Positions 38,998 to 51,215 are shown, counted from the stretch's first letter. The stretch: 64,000 nucleotides of DNA from Planoprotostelium fungivorum (GCA_003024175.1 MDYQ01000001.1:310001-374000); one strand, 5' to 3'. A program made the numbers and translations. The notes: generated by a model from the letters alone, not told the origin.

Positions 38998-41900
38998 TTA
39001 TATCGTCGTCATATTGTCCCCCTTGAAGTCATCCATCGCACCGAGGATGTCTTGGTACTCTAGAGACATCTGAAGAGGATGGATGTCAGTGGATGGTATG
39101 CGAGACGCAATGACTCACAGATCCCAACCATCTCTCGTCTGCCATTACTCGATCGACGATCTCGTTGGCTTCATCTTCCGCCTTATACTTTGATAACTTT
39201 TTTCTAACCAGAGAGTAGATGTGATACTTCCAATGTTGCAGTCGATGATACAACTGCGATCTCGCGTAACAGTATCTACCCAGAGCATACGTCTTCCTCT
39301 TTCCGCTCTCCTCTTCTGGCTCCGGTGGCTGATTCCATCGATTAGACCTTGCATTCGTCTCTCCTCACCATCTCTTTTCCCTTCCAAACCGCCGCGGCAT
39401 CATATTTCTGTCCGCTCAGAATCACGTCGAAGGTGGCGGGATGTCCTGATTTGTTGCATGCCTCACAGTCGACCATCTTTGACGATCTCTCCCATGATGA
39501 ATAGATCGGATAGGCGTCGAGATCTCTGGCAAAGCTTTCGTACCACACGCTTCCCCGAACAAAGTTCTGTCGGTCGATGATGGTGTTCTCGATCTTGTCC
39601 ACGGCAGGTTTGAAATAAGCCCTCTCTGTTTTTCTTCAGAGGATACCTCGCATGCGTTCGTGTCGCGTCTCACCTTTCACCCCGAGATCTTCGCTGAAGT
39701 CTGGGTCTAATAGATTACAGACGATCCACTGTATGTAGACCTTGTAGCTGTCTTCGTCACTGTATACTCCCTTTAGGAGACTGTCCAGCAGCACACCCTT
39801 CTCCTCATCTCCCATGATGGACCGACTGACGTCATCTCGTCTACAACGAGTCAAAATGAGTAGGAAGAAGGATGTACCTGTATATGGCCATGCTGTTCTG
39901 ACTTTCGTCCATGGAGTTTTCCTCGGAGTTTTCGAGGAGATTATCTACATCTTCCTCGGAAGATGCGTGGGATTTCTTGATCCTCTTCAATCTGAGAGCA
40001 TGAGATCCATCTACAACGTTGTAGATGCACCTCTTCGTCGGGTATTCCTCTTCACTGTCTGATCGGATGACCTCATCTTCCTCATCTTCTGAAACGACAA
40101 ATCCGTCTAAGCTGTCTTCGTCATCTTCTTCTGACCGATCAGATCTGTAGGACGTCAGTCTCGTTGTAGATGGAGCCACAGGGTAACTCACTGGTAGTCT
40201 GGCTTCTTCTTCCCTCTGCTTCCGTAAGTTGCTTTGTCTCTCCTCTTCAATTTCGGTGCTCCCTCTTCGTCAGAATTAGCCTGTGTTTTAGATTAGATTG
40301 TGCATCATTCAATGTGGCGATGCAATCTACAACGAGTCATACCTGTCTCTTCGATGGGGCGGCGATGCGTTGAGTATCGTACAATGACATGTCTCTGACA
40401 CTGTTCAGTGAAATTTCGTCGGATTTTCGCTCACTTTTGTCCGTTAGTATTCGAAGTCAAGACGAGTTGAGGCATGAAAGATCCCATTCGAGTCTGTCTC
40501 TGTCTCTTCTGAAGATGTCATCAGAACATCTTCACTCTTTCCTCACCTTTGGTTTCTCTACTATTTTCGATTTTTTGGGAGTTGTGATGATGACATCATC
40601 ATCATCATCATCAGATATGTACGTCACGTCTTTCTTCTTCTTCTCTTCTCTCTTCTGTGTCTTTTTCTCTCGTTGGTCATCGATTCGTTTCTTTTGAGAT
40701 TTCTGTGAAGTTTCTGATGCCCTCGACTTCCCTGACAATTCTAATTCCTCGTCGGCCAGGAGAGATGGCTCGTTGTAGTGAGAACAATTTGCCAAAAATT
40801 CTGCACCTTTTTCTCGGATAAAGTTCGCAGTCTCTTTCTCGGTGAGTTCTGCGTGGGCGACGTTGACTTGACCAAACCGATGAGATCATCATCAGAATCA
40901 TCATCTCCCATCAGTTCTTCCTGTGAATCCTGCGACTTCTTCGATGTAGCCGAGAGCTCCAACTCTTCGTCCGCGAGAAGAGATGGCTGGTTGTAGATGA
41001 ATTATAATTCGAACGTTCTTCCCACTTTCTGTGATAGACTTCTCAGTCTCTTTCTTGGTGAATCTTGTGGTGAAGTCATTTCGATCAATCCAATTTCATC
41101 ATCAGGTGATGATTTCGTTTTTTTCGATCTGCTGTTCGGTTTCATATGAGACAGAGGTGTCTGAAGGAAATCATCATCGTCGATGTCTTGTCTCTCCTTC
41201 TCCTTCTTCTTTGTCTCGAGAGACGAAGGTATGACCTCGAAATCGTCTGTTCGATTTAACACACTACAACGATGTAGATCAATTCACCTTCGAATATGGG
41301 TTTCATATGCGGGATGACGACTTCTTCATCTTCAGAAGAGCAGATGACAGAATCATCAGAGTCTATGGTGTCCTTATCGGCCTTCCCCATGTTCTTCTTC
41401 ACGGGTGAAGACTGTACCCTGACCACGTAAATCGAAATCCCCACGAAATTTCCCACTTTTCATGGTTCCGTTGGGTCTGCGTGTCCGGCAGAGGTTTTAG
41501 AGAGTTTTTCGGTCTCTGTTCCCTGACGATGACGATAGGCTCCACAGATGCTTCTTCTTCGTCACTCTCCCTCTCCATCTGTTCTTTTTCGGGTCGATAG
41601 TTAGAGACGAAGATCCTCTTCCTTCCGTCGTCGTCGCTCAGGTCGATCAACTTCTGTACAGTTTTGGCGGGAATCGTGCGGCTGAGAGGGTCAGGGGGGA
41701 GGGAGGGAGACGTTTCACCTCTTCTTCTCCTCTGCTGTCTCGCGGAACTGATCGAGACGAGAGGTTTTACCGATGAAATTTCCACCGAATTTCTGGCTGG
41801 GTGTACTGATTGACTTTTTAGGAGATTGGCTGCTGCTCTTCTGTGTGGCTGTAGGATGTCAATAAGGTGTAAATACTAGTGTCATGAGAATGAGACGATC

Positions 41901-42440
41901 ACATTGTCCGAATGACATCATCTCCTCTAATCTCGACTGTCGAACGTGATTGCTGCCGCCTTGTATGGTCAATGTTGATTTCGGTTGAGGCTTGTATGTT
42001 CTGGGACTGGTTGCATCTGATTTGGTGGGTGATGGAAAATTGGTCTTGTTATTCTTGGATTTAGATGAGGTCGGCGTCTCGTCATTGTCGCCGTCGTCGT
42101 CGATTAGCTGAAGATGTGATGAGATGCTTCAGACGCATCGACTCCCACCGTGATTACTTCCTGGCGTTTCTTGTGTACGATTCTATCGTTGATACTCTTT
42201 TCTGAGTGTTGTGTTTGAGAGATATCGCTCATCTCATCCGTGATAAGGTCTAAGATGTAATTTCAGAAACTTGTCAACGTTCAATGCTTCAGACCTCTTT
42301 TTGAAGCGAGTCCCTCCAGAGGTTTGATCTTTTTCACATTTGTCTTAGGCGAGCTCTCTTTGAGAGGTTTCAAGGAAGATGAACTCCTATTCGAAACCAT
42401 TTCTTCGTCAGAGGATGAGTTCTTTCGACTGGTGCTCATG
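38998..42440 (-). CDS. DUF4211-domain nuclear-type protein
   Basis: Start MSTSRKNSSSDEEMVSNRSSSS (ATG 42438-42440), stop TAA 38998-39000. The first two thirds are low-complexity, Ser/Asp/Glu/Lys-rich, with basic KK/KR clusters typical of nuclear proteins. An internal repeat appears twice: SPRKRLRSLSQK and SPRKRLRTLSEK, each followed, after an intron, by PSLLADEELELS. The C-terminal third holds the recognisable domain: YIQWIVCNLLDPDF, then IIDRQNFVRGSVWYESF, VDCEACNKSGHPATFDVILSG and HWKYHIYSLVRKKL. The CxxCxxSG..A.....LSG pattern is that of Pfam DUF4211, found in fungal proteins and in animal QSER1/PRR12. Function is unknown; a chromatin role is inference from those relatives. Introns are rich in CTACAACG/CGTTGTAG, including a 20-bp palindrome at 40008 and an acceptor at 39840. 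Confidence 0.75.
40008..40027. repeat. Intronic palindrome (CTACAACG motif, full form)
   Basis: Perfect 20-bp palindrome CATCTACAACGTTGTAGATG in the middle of a 39-nt intron of the DUF4211 gene; splicing joins YPTKR to LKRIKK in frame. Confidence 0.85.
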
Positions 42441-42570
42441 TTGTGTCAGGAGATCTGTTCTTCTTTGTTCGCGGGTCAATTCACGGAATTGATTTGTAGA
42501 TGGTGGAGGTACAAATATTTGAAACATCACGCGTGACATCAGCACATACATCACCTAACACCTCAGAGCG

Positions 42571-44700
42571 ATGTTCAACCTACCACGCCATGGATGGCGT
42601 GCCATATCGTCACAATACAAAAACAATTCGAGAATCTTGCCTCGAGCTCCTCTTTCTAATCAGAGCGCTCTCACATTTCAAAGACCCAAAAACAGCCCTT
42701 CCTATTTCCAACCATCTATCAAGGTTATCTATTGAAAAATTCACCATTGTTATATCTGAACATCACACCAGGCACGCCTCTATTCGGCGGATCCAAAAGC
42801 TTACGGCCTTTCTTCACTAATAGAAGGTCTGAATAACAAGAATGTAGCTACCGATTCTACTCAACCGCAAGACGCTCAGTTGTTAGATGCTGCACTGACA
42901 GAAGCATTGAAGGACAGACATCCCTCCATTCGAGACGCGATCAACAACATCCTCAGTAAATCAGAGAAATTTATTCCAGGGGCAAAGACAGTGTCAGGTG
43001 AAAGCAAATGATGCGATTTCATCACCATCTGATCCACATCAGAGCTGATCGCCGAAAGATTCAACGCCCAATTGCTTCGTCAGGACGTAACAACGGCTTG
43101 TTCACCGTTTTCTTATTTTAAGTTCGGAAAACTCCTCGACATGTGGAAGATCGCACCTTTTCCCCTCACGGCAGGTGTGCCCGTGTTGACGACTGCCATA
43201 TACACAGCAACGTGGCTGTGTCCAGAGTACATCAGTCCTTTGATAGCTCGAGCAGACCTGCTGTGGTCGAGTGACGTGAGTGTATGATCGTTGTAGACGG
43301 ACGTCACGTCTCGTTGTAGATAGACAGTAACGCATCGCAGGCCTTTCTTCCCCTTTTCACGACGCAATTCGTCCATTTGAGTTTCGCGCACCTCTTTGCG
43401 TGCAGCGCGGCCTGGTTCGTCTTCGCTCGCGCCATCGAAATTGCCTACGGGTGGCATACATTGCTCATTCTCGTTCTCGTCTGCGGAGCGATGGCCTTGG
43501 ACTGTCAGGTGAAAGTTGGACTCGAACGTGAAACTCACCGAACTAGTTGACTTCGAACACAGCCTTATCAGATGACTTGGCACGTTCCAGACCCGTCGTA
43601 GGATTATCCGGGTGAGTTTGCACATCGCGATGATCGTTCATGTCCACCGATCTCATCATCACGACTCGTTCATCATCGACATGATCGACTCGAATGACCA
43701 TCACGATCATCACATCTCAATCTTCCAGAATCATCTTCGGTCTCATGGGCTTCGGTCTCTGCGCCGGCAGTTCATATCGTACGGCCCTCCATCAGCTCAG
43801 CCGCTACGGTCAGAGACACACTCGCTTGGTTTGGAAGCAACTCTTCAAGGGCTATATGCCCGTAGCCCTCTCAACCGTTATTCTCACTTCCATTCTCGAC
43901 GTACTGATCTCTGTGAGTCGCAGATCCATCGCATATCTCACATCTGCGTAGTACACCCCGATTCCCATCGCCAGCGTCGCTCACTACACCGGTCTACTGA
44001 TGGGTGCTATTTTGGGCATCACTTACCGGAGGAGTGAGTCACGTGACCCTTCCCCCCTGACCTCTTCAGTCGCACCCCTCTTCTACCCCATCGCCATCTC
44101 GTTCTTCGGCTTCACCTTAGCCGGTGCGAAATTTCCGCTGGATGCCAGAGGTTACGATGCCATAAAGGGAGTGCAATGCATGGAAGATGAAAAGTGAGAG
44201 GAGAGGAGGGAGAGAGAGTGACACGCGTCAGGTACGAAGTAGCAGTCGAACACCTGAAGAAGACGACGCGAACGCGCTCACGCGATGAAGACGATCAGTG
44301 GGGACTCATGCTGTATGCCATCAGTCTTCGCAAGGCGGGAAGGTGAGTTGGCTCGTTGTAGATGGAGTCGAGGGTGTTGACGAGATGTGAAGGGAGAAGG
44401 AGGCGCTGAGCGCGGCGGAGAAGGTGAATCTACAACGGATACCTGATTTCGAGAAGAAAGGCTACGACGAGAAGAAGGAGAGTTGGCAGCAGTACAGGCA
44501 GAAGACACACTGGAGTTTCATTGATCCAGCGCTCACTCTGGCCGTGTTCACGGAGGAGTTCAGGGGAGGAATGAAGAGGGGAGACGCCAAGGGGGTGAGG
44601 ACGATGAGAGGACGATGAGAGGTCTGAACGGCAGTAGATCTATCAGAAGCCACAGCCGGTGGTGATCTCTGGCTTATCGAATGACAAGGACATTGTATAA
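42571..44700 (+). CDS. Rhomboid protease, mitochondrial type, catalytic Ser present
   Basis: Intramembrane serine protease candidate. The N-terminus MFNLPRHGWRAISSQYKNNSR...ARLYSADP resembles a mitochondrial presequence (PARL/Pcp1-like setting). After a soluble stretch (LKDRHPSIRDAINNILSKSE) come the helices: WKIAPFPLTAGVPVLTTAIY, the helix-2 signature FVHLSFAHLFACSAAWFVF with RAIEIAYGW, helix 4 with the catalytic motif GLSGIIFGLMGF assembled over an intron, and helix 6 with the His, ASVAHYTGLLMGAILG. A C-terminal soluble region (MEDEKYEVAVEHLKK, QWGLMLYAISLRKAGR, HWSFIDPALTLAVF) looks TPR-like. The last exon IYQKPQPVVISG ends at TAA 44698-44700; the tandem paralogue has the same exon (IYQEPKK). 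The Ser and His make this one the likely active member. Confidence 0.75.
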
Positions 44701-44754
44701 ACGGATTGTTTGCTTTCATGGTATTGGGTGTTGTTGTTAGAAGTGGACGCCACG

Positions 44755-44800
44755 AAGCGATATTCAACCTAACACGCCTCGCCTGGAATGCACAATACAT
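44755..44800 (+). pseudogene. Possible relic of a rhomboid first exon
   Basis: Around 44760 the sequence ATATTCAACCTAACACGCCT resembles the first exon of the gene upstream (ATGTTCAACCTACCACGCCA) and of the gene downstream (ATGTTCCACCTGCCGCGCTC), but has ATA in place of ATG and diverges after about 35 bp. It lies between the two paralogues and may be left from a further duplication. The similarity is short. Confidence 0.35.
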
Positions 44801-44994
44801 ACATCCAGATAATGTCATCTCGAACAGCCATCTCATATTCACGACCCATCGGGGTTTAATCCTAAGACTTCTCATGCTCCAATCTACTCTACCAATGATC
44901 GTGATTGGCTGGGAGTTTTGAATGGTTCAACCGTTTGAGACTTGTCACGTGTCCACATCACCTCATCTCAGTTTTCGTCGAGCCACAACAGACT

Positions 44995-47049
44995 GATGTT
45001 CCACCTGCCGCGCTCTGCCTGGCGTGTCATACCCTCACAGTGCAAGAATGGGACAAGAGTGGTAGGTCTCTCTTGTCACAGTCCCTTCTCAGTTCAACAA
45101 TTCACGAAGAGTTCTTTACACTTTCCATCGCCCATCAAGGTGAGATGGTCTTCTACTCGATCAACTTATCAACGCATCTCAGGCTCGCATCTTTTCCACC
45201 AATCCAAAAGACGTTTTAGACAATCGTGCAGGAGGGATAGAAAAGAATCAAGATCCAACTCCACTTCTAGCCGCTCAAGCATTACAAAGCAAGTTGAAGG
45301 ACAGGCACCCCTCCGTTCGAGCCGCCATCAACAGTCTTCTCTCTGAAACAGAGAGATACTATCCAGTCACAAAGACGGCATCAGGTCAGAGGAGATGTGG
45401 TTCGATCATAATCCATCTGACCGTCGTCACAGAATTGATCTCTGACAGAAAGACCTCTGATCTGTACCGTCAGGATGTCGAGACGGCCACGTTTCGACAC
45501 ATCCCAGATGTAGAATCTCTGCGTAAACTGTGGAGACTCGCACCCTTTCCTCTGACAGTGTCTGTGACCCTCACTACCACCATCCTCTACGCGGCATCAT
45601 TCCTTTATCCACGACTCATCGATCCTCTCTTAGCGCAATCGCTTTACATCTGGCTGACCGGGGTGAGTCTACATGCAGATGGTCAATCACCATCGTCGAT
45701 CGTGATGTTGATTCAGGACATCTCTCCCATCCTCACGACCAACTTTGTCCATCTCAGATGGTGGCATCTTCTTCCGTGCTGCCTGACCTTCACTGCGGTC
45801 GCCCGAGTCATCGAGATCTCCATGGGATGGAAGGTGTTGCTCGCCGTCATCATCACCTGTGGTTTAGCCGCGACGAGCTCTCAGGTGTGCTCTCTATTCT
45901 ATCTTGAGAATTAATTCGAATAGATCTGGATGAATACATCTGGTGGGGATGATATGAACCGCCGAGCACCTGTGTTGGGGCTGGCAGGGTGAGTCCATCG
46001 CGTCCATCATGGTGTGCATCACGATCCATCATCTCATCGATCGTCGTCTGTCGCACAGATATCCGCCTGAAATCTCCCAATAGAATCGTCTTCGGTCTCA
46101 TATCCCTCGGGTACACGTCCGGCAGCGCGTACCGCAACAACATCCGTCACCTCAGCCGCCACGCTCAATTACACTTGCGCTATCTATATCCCCTGTTCAA
46201 GATCATCATCTTGGTATCTATGTTTGTTTACTCTCTCGATTTGTTCCTCATGGTGAGTTCCACGCTCTTCTCTTCTAATATGTGGCAGACGTCACATCCA
46301 CCGGCTTCTCCTGCCACTCTCTTCGGTGGTGCCTTGTCTGGTGCTCTCATCGGTCTGTCGTTACGTTTAGGTCGGTCATCATCATCACCCTCCCTCACCT
46401 CTTCAGCTCCGGCAACCTTGTGGCCCGTCTGTGCCGCCATCTGCTGTGTGTCCATTTACAAGGCCCGCTATCCAATTAGATCAAAAGGGTGGAATGCCAT
46501 CAGAGGTTTAGAATGCATGACAGAAGAGAGGTGAATCACACGCGAAGGAAGAGAGGAGATGACACGAGAGAGATACGACGAAGCGGCAGAGCATTTCAAG
46601 AGGTCAACGAGGAGCTTTAGTCACATCGATCTGAATGACCAGTGGGGTCTCATGTTACATGCCATCTGTCTTCGTAGAGCTGGAAGGTGGTACAGATGTT
46701 TTTCATAGGATGAACGATACGACAGGGAGAGTGAAGCGCAGACCGTGGCGAAGCAAGTCCAATTGGAACTACTGCCGGCTTATGAAAAGTGGAAAATAGA
46801 ACAAGTGAGAAACAATGGTGAGAGACTCTTCCAGGTCATATATAGAGCTTCACATTGGAGTATCATCGATCCGGCTTGTACTGTCGCCGTGTTTCGACAG
46901 GAATTTGAAGGTCTCGAGAAGAGAAGAGATATCAAGGGGGTGAGACATCGACGTGGAAGATGAGACGAGCTGATCAACTGTAGATCTACCAGGAACCGAA
47001 GAAATACTCCATTCCTCCCTATAGCTGGAGGAATCGTCCCAATCTGTGA
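44995..47049 (+). CDS. Rhomboid-like protein lacking catalytic residues (pseudoprotease)
   Basis: Tandem paralogue of the preceding gene with the same exon layout. Start MFHLPRSAWRVIPSQCKNG, a presequence-like region, ARIFSTNPKD, then LKDRHPSVRAAINSLLSETE. Helices: LWRLAPFPLTVSVTLTTTILY, helix-2 signature NFVHLRWWHLLPC with RVIEISMGW, helix 4 GLAGIVFGLISLG, helix 6 ASPATLFGGALSGALIG. Against the sister gene, the catalytic GLSG is GLAG (Ser to Ala) and the helix-6 AH is AT (His lost), so proteolysis is not expected. The reading through the helix-4 intron was checked by phase. The C-terminal soluble region (QWGLMLHAICLRRAGR, HWSIIDPACTVAVF) and last exon IYQEPKKYSIPPYS are retained, stop TGA 47047-47049. 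Likely role, by analogy with iRhoms: regulator or partner of an active rhomboid. Confidence 0.72.
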
Positions 47050-47482
47050 GCATAAATGGAAGTAGGCCTCTGTTGTCTCTTCGATTGTCGTGAGATGAAG
47101 GAATTTCTTTGCAGAACGAGTACCAATCACGACCACAGCGAGGACGACACATCACAAACTTTAAACTTTTAAACTTGAATCTATACTATGAGTGCTCCCC
47201 GGGTGCGATTCATCATCTTATGGATGCTCGGATGATGATTGATGTGTCTCATACGTGGTCACAACGCGAAGACGAAGAAGAGAATTTGCATCTCATCAGA
47301 TGTACGTGGTCTATTTTGTCTATTGCGTTAATCGAGTATCACACCATCGGCGTGACGAAGAGATAGTGAAGAAATACTCCCGGTTTCTTCTATAAACGAA
47401 GACCTCATTTCCTGCGTCATGTCAACCTCATTTACCACGTCCTCATCGGTCATCTTCTCACCGTGGTCAACTCATCAACATC
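47050..47482. other. Intergenic between convergent genes
   Basis: 3' flanks of the pseudorhomboid (+) and EF-hand (-) genes. On the minus strand an open stretch of about 40 codons (MTDEDVVNEVDMTQEMRSS..., about 47330-47450) is present but could not be joined in frame to the EF-hand gene. Confidence 0.35.
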
Positions 47483-48895
47483 TCACTGTCGACTCTTGAT
47501 TAATGCGTCGAGATACATCGTATCCATGCCTTCCATGTAATCATTCAATGAGATGACTCCATCTCCGTTCGTGTCCATCTGATGAAAGACTCTCCGCAAT
47601 TCTTCTCGTGGAAGTTGTGATAGGTTATTGGTGATGAATTGGGTCAACGTGATGGATCCCAAGTTGTCTGACATATTCAGAGGCATCCGGAAACGTTGAC
47701 TCACTGTAGTCGTAATAGTGCCACGTCTGTTCGATCTCTGCAATCTGCTCGTCGTTGAGATTCGGTCGATCACTGTGAGGAAAAGCCTGTAACAGGTGAG
47801 AACATGATCTCGGGAGATGATGTGATGAGATGGAGATGATGTGGTGAGATGATGTGATGAGACTGACCCAATCCTCGATGTCTTTCAACTCTTGTGTAGA
47901 AGCTGAAGGATGGAAGGAGATGACCAAGTCTCTGAAAGATATGTATCCCCTCTTCTTGGTGTCCATACGGTTGAACAGCGTCTGTGCATCGGGTGTATCT
48001 ACGCTATCATTCGACTGTAAAGATTCAGATGACAATGAAGTGTCTATCCGTCATCACCTTGCCATACAAACGGCTGATACCTGTCAAGACGTTCAGATGC
48101 AGGTGGTGAATATTTAGCTCACCATTTTTCGAGTAGCCCGCACGCCATTCCTCGCTGCTGACCCTTTTATGAGCAGTCAGCCCACGGAAGTAATCTCTCA
48201 TCGCACAGAGATGCTCGATATCGAATTGCAAGAGGCTGTAAGGTAATGCTGTTTCGATTCAGTGACGACACGGAGACCAGCTCACGTTTCTCTTCGACTG
48301 GATGGATGTCTAAGACGTGACCCATGGTCATTTGGACCAGATTCGTCGTCAATGTGTTGTGCTGCGTGATTCAGAAAATTTCGTCAAGAACCACTCACGG
48401 TCTTCTTCATTCCGTCTGATGATGCGATAGATCTGGGTGTGAGTGGAACTAGACGACCTGATCGACCAGTCGGTCTGGATCTGGCAACGCAACTCACCGA
48501 CGCCTCGTGGTGTCCGAAGATCTTCGTGATATGGTGAATATGGCATTCCGATGGACGGTGTCGGTTTCGTGTGACCCTCACTCCAGGCGAAAAGGCTGCT
48601 AGACGGTGGTTCTACCACTATAGAGAACGTGTCACGCGATCGTCTCGTCACAGACATCACCTGTTGCACCGAAACTCTTGCTTCTAGACGATCCGAACTT
48701 ATTCGGTGACACCTCTTCTCCGTAAGGCTGATAGTGTCTCGCCGCAGATTTCGCGGGCCCCCTGGCGCTAATCGACCCATCCTGCGTTCTCTTAGCTGAA
48801 AGAGGAGCTTCATCGTCACAAGACAGGTTAATCTTCGGAATATTTAAAGGTGGAAGATGGAAGCTCTCCTTCTTCTTCAGCTGCGATGAAGCCAT
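47483..48895 (-). CDS. EF-hand-like calcium-binding protein of unknown role
   Basis: Start MASSQLKKKESFHLPPLNIPK; the N-terminal part is polar and Ser-rich (SARGPAKSAARHYQPYGEE). The middle is mixed alpha/beta without a family I recognise (QIQTDWSIRSSS, FDIEHLCAMRDYFRGLTAHK). The C-terminal half has EF-hand-like units: TLFNRMDTKKRGYISFRDLV (degenerate loop), a middle segment, and a canonical loop in FHQMDTNGDGVISLNDYMEG (D-T-N-G-D-G-V-I-S-L-N-D; the usual acidic residue at loop position 12 is D). The last codons ALIKSRQ precede TGA 47483-47485; the same bases could be a GTGAG donor, so an extra 3' exon is possible. Divergent from the WIP-like gene with 245 bp between starts. Confidence 0.65.
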
Positions 48896-49140
48896 CGTTG
48901 TGGCCGGGGAGAAGCTTCTCCGTTCTAGGTATCGCAGGCCTGAAATCTGCGAATGACTGGCAATTGCGACTCACCACACATACAAGCTCGAGGTGAGCAA
49001 CGCGATGGATTACCTTCTCTCATAGATCCCATTATTTCCATTTGATCGTGTGTCTAATATGTTGTCACCGTGCCGACGCCTCATTTTCGAATTCGAGAGT
49101 TGATAAATACCGATCTCTTTACAGATTTATAGCTAACAAG

Positions 49141-51215
49141 ATGGGAGGTCCTCCACCTCCACCCCCAGCAGCGCCTCCTGCGCCGAAGGTGAGAATGCAT
49201 TCGGTCTACAGACCGCTCTAGGCAATTGTCTCACACATTTCAGTTCAATCCTCCTCCCAAGACGAAAGACCGAAATGCCTTGTTAGGTACTTGACATCAT
49301 CGAATCGGCACTCTTATTGCGACAAAACATCTGATCTCGTCTAGGACAAATCCAAAACGGAAAGAAAGAGGTCAAATTGAAGAAAACAGTCACCGTCGAT
49401 AAGTCAGCACCCGATCTTGCTGCCTGTAAGAAGGGAGGAGGTAACACCATCCGCTCTCATTTTTCATCTCACGTTCACAGGTGGCGGCGGCGGTGGCGGT
49501 GGTATGCCTATGGGCATTCCAGGTGAACATCCATTTTCCATAGATAATCACTTCCGGATCGTGACGCGACGCAGGAGGCGGCCCAAGAGGTCCACCCATG
49601 GGAGGTCCAAGAGGTCCACCGATGAGCTCTTCACCCAGCCGAGGTCCTCCGATGACGGCTCCAATGATGCCCGGCGGTGCACCTCGACCATCCCCAGGCG
49701 GTCCATCCATGGGAATGGGCGGTCCTCCACCCCGACCTGCAGGTGAGACACGAGTGGCTCGTTGTAGATGGTCGGTGACGTCATCAGCTCCATCTGCCGC
49801 TCCTCCCATGAGAGCGCCTCCCATGTCTAACAGTAATTATGGATCGGCCCCTCCCAGACCGTCTCCACCTGCATCAGCACCCCCTCCTCCCCGTTCGGCC
49901 CCCGCTCCACGTGAGGCATCTCACATCCTCTGATGACATCACTGACGTCGATCAGCTCCATCAAGAGGTCCTCCCATGTCTGCTCCTCCTCCACCAGGTA
50001 CGATGTTCTATTTCATCTCGCCACGTCACATCTCATCTCGTGCATCGTATTTCGTCTTACGATGTCACACTCATCGTTGCAGGTCCCAGTCGAGGCCCTC
50101 CCATGTCTGCGCCTGCACCACCGGGTAAGACATCACATCTCATTGCACACATCACATCTCATTGCACACATCACATCTCATTGCACACATCACATCTCCA
50201 TCCATCTCATTACACACCACACACTGATCACCTGCAGCACCCAATCGAGGACCACCTATGTCCGCCCCACCACCGATGAGAGCCGCTCCTCCACCCATGA
50301 GAGGCGGTGGACCCCCTCCCCCACCAGGTAATGTATGACGTCACGCTGACAGGTGATGACGTCATCCAGGTCGAGGACCTCCCTCTTTTGGTGGTGCTCC
50401 TCCCCCTCCCCCTCCCTCGGGTGGCCCGCCCCCGCCGCCCCCGGCCGCACCGAAGGCCCCATCTGCCCCCGCGGGCGGCGGCGGCGGCGGCGGCGGCCGC
50501 AACGCTCTCTTATCGTCCATCCAGCAGGGCGCCAAACTGAAAAAGACCGTCACGGTCGACAAGTCAGCACCCATACTGAGTGAGTGAAAGAGGGAAGAGG
50601 ATCTGACGTGGAGTAGAACAAGAGAAGGGCAGTGGTGGTGGTGGAGGAGGTGGTGGTGGATTGTTTGCCGGGGGTGTACCGTCCCTTCCCGGTAAGAAAT
50701 CTTCCATGGCATCTCCCAAGATGGCCGCACCCCCCTCGAAATTCTCCGCCCCCGCGCAGAAATTCTCCGCACCAGCTCCCAAGGCAGCTCCATCTTTCAC
50801 CCCACCGGCTCCCAAGGTGGCTCCATCTTTCACCCCGCCGGCTCCATCGGTACCGGCACCCGGTCGAATTCAAACGATGAGGGCTCCCAGCACGTCGGCA
50901 CCCGCACCACCCGCCAATCGCGGCATGCCCATGGCCCAATCTTTCAGGGGCCCCCCGGCACCAAAAATGGCGGCACCGGCCCCTCCCCCACCCTCCCGTG
51001 GTCCCCCGAAGAGTGAGGTGGATTACGTGTGAGAGTACTGAAGAGACGCAGGGACTTGCACTGCATTGTACGATTTCTACGGAGACCAAGAGGGAGACCT
51101 GTCGTTTAGCGCGGGTGATACGATCACACTGCTGGACACGAGTCAGTCGTGGTACAAGGGAGAGCTGTATGGTACCGTAGGAGTATTTCCAGCCAACTAT
51201 ATTCAAGAAAATTGA
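49141..51215 (+). CDS. WIP/verprolin-like actin regulator with two WH2 motifs and an SH3 domain
   Basis: Actin-binding, WASP-associated protein family. Order: N-terminal polyproline MGGPPPPPPAAPPAP; first WH2 (RNALLGQIQNGKKEVKLKKTV, about 49280-49410); a Gly/Pro-rich core in many short exons (GGPRGPPMSS, RGPPMSAP repeats, polyproline); second WH2 (RNALLSSIQQGAKLKKTVTV then DKSAPIL, about 50500-50580), which closely follows the WIP/verprolin consensus RNALL..I..G..LKKTV; more Ala/Pro repeats (KFSAPA, PSFTPPAPKVA); and a C-terminal SH3 domain (TALYDFYGDQEGDLSFSAGD, WYKGEL, VGVFPANYI). Both WH2 units carry the TVDKSAP tail. Canonical WIP ends in a WASP-binding segment and has no SH3, so the SH3 is unusual. 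Stop TGA 51213-51215. Exon joins in the proline-rich core are tentative. Confidence 0.82.
50132..50188 (+). repeat. 19-bp tandem repeat in an intron
   Basis: Three direct copies of ATCACATCTCATTGCACAC plus a partial fourth, inside an intron of the WIP-like gene. It makes that intron longer than its neighbours. Confidence 0.8.

Noticed and set aside
50132-50188. Possible CRISPR-like array
   Set aside because: Only three to four direct 19-bp units with no spacers, inside a eukaryotic intron.
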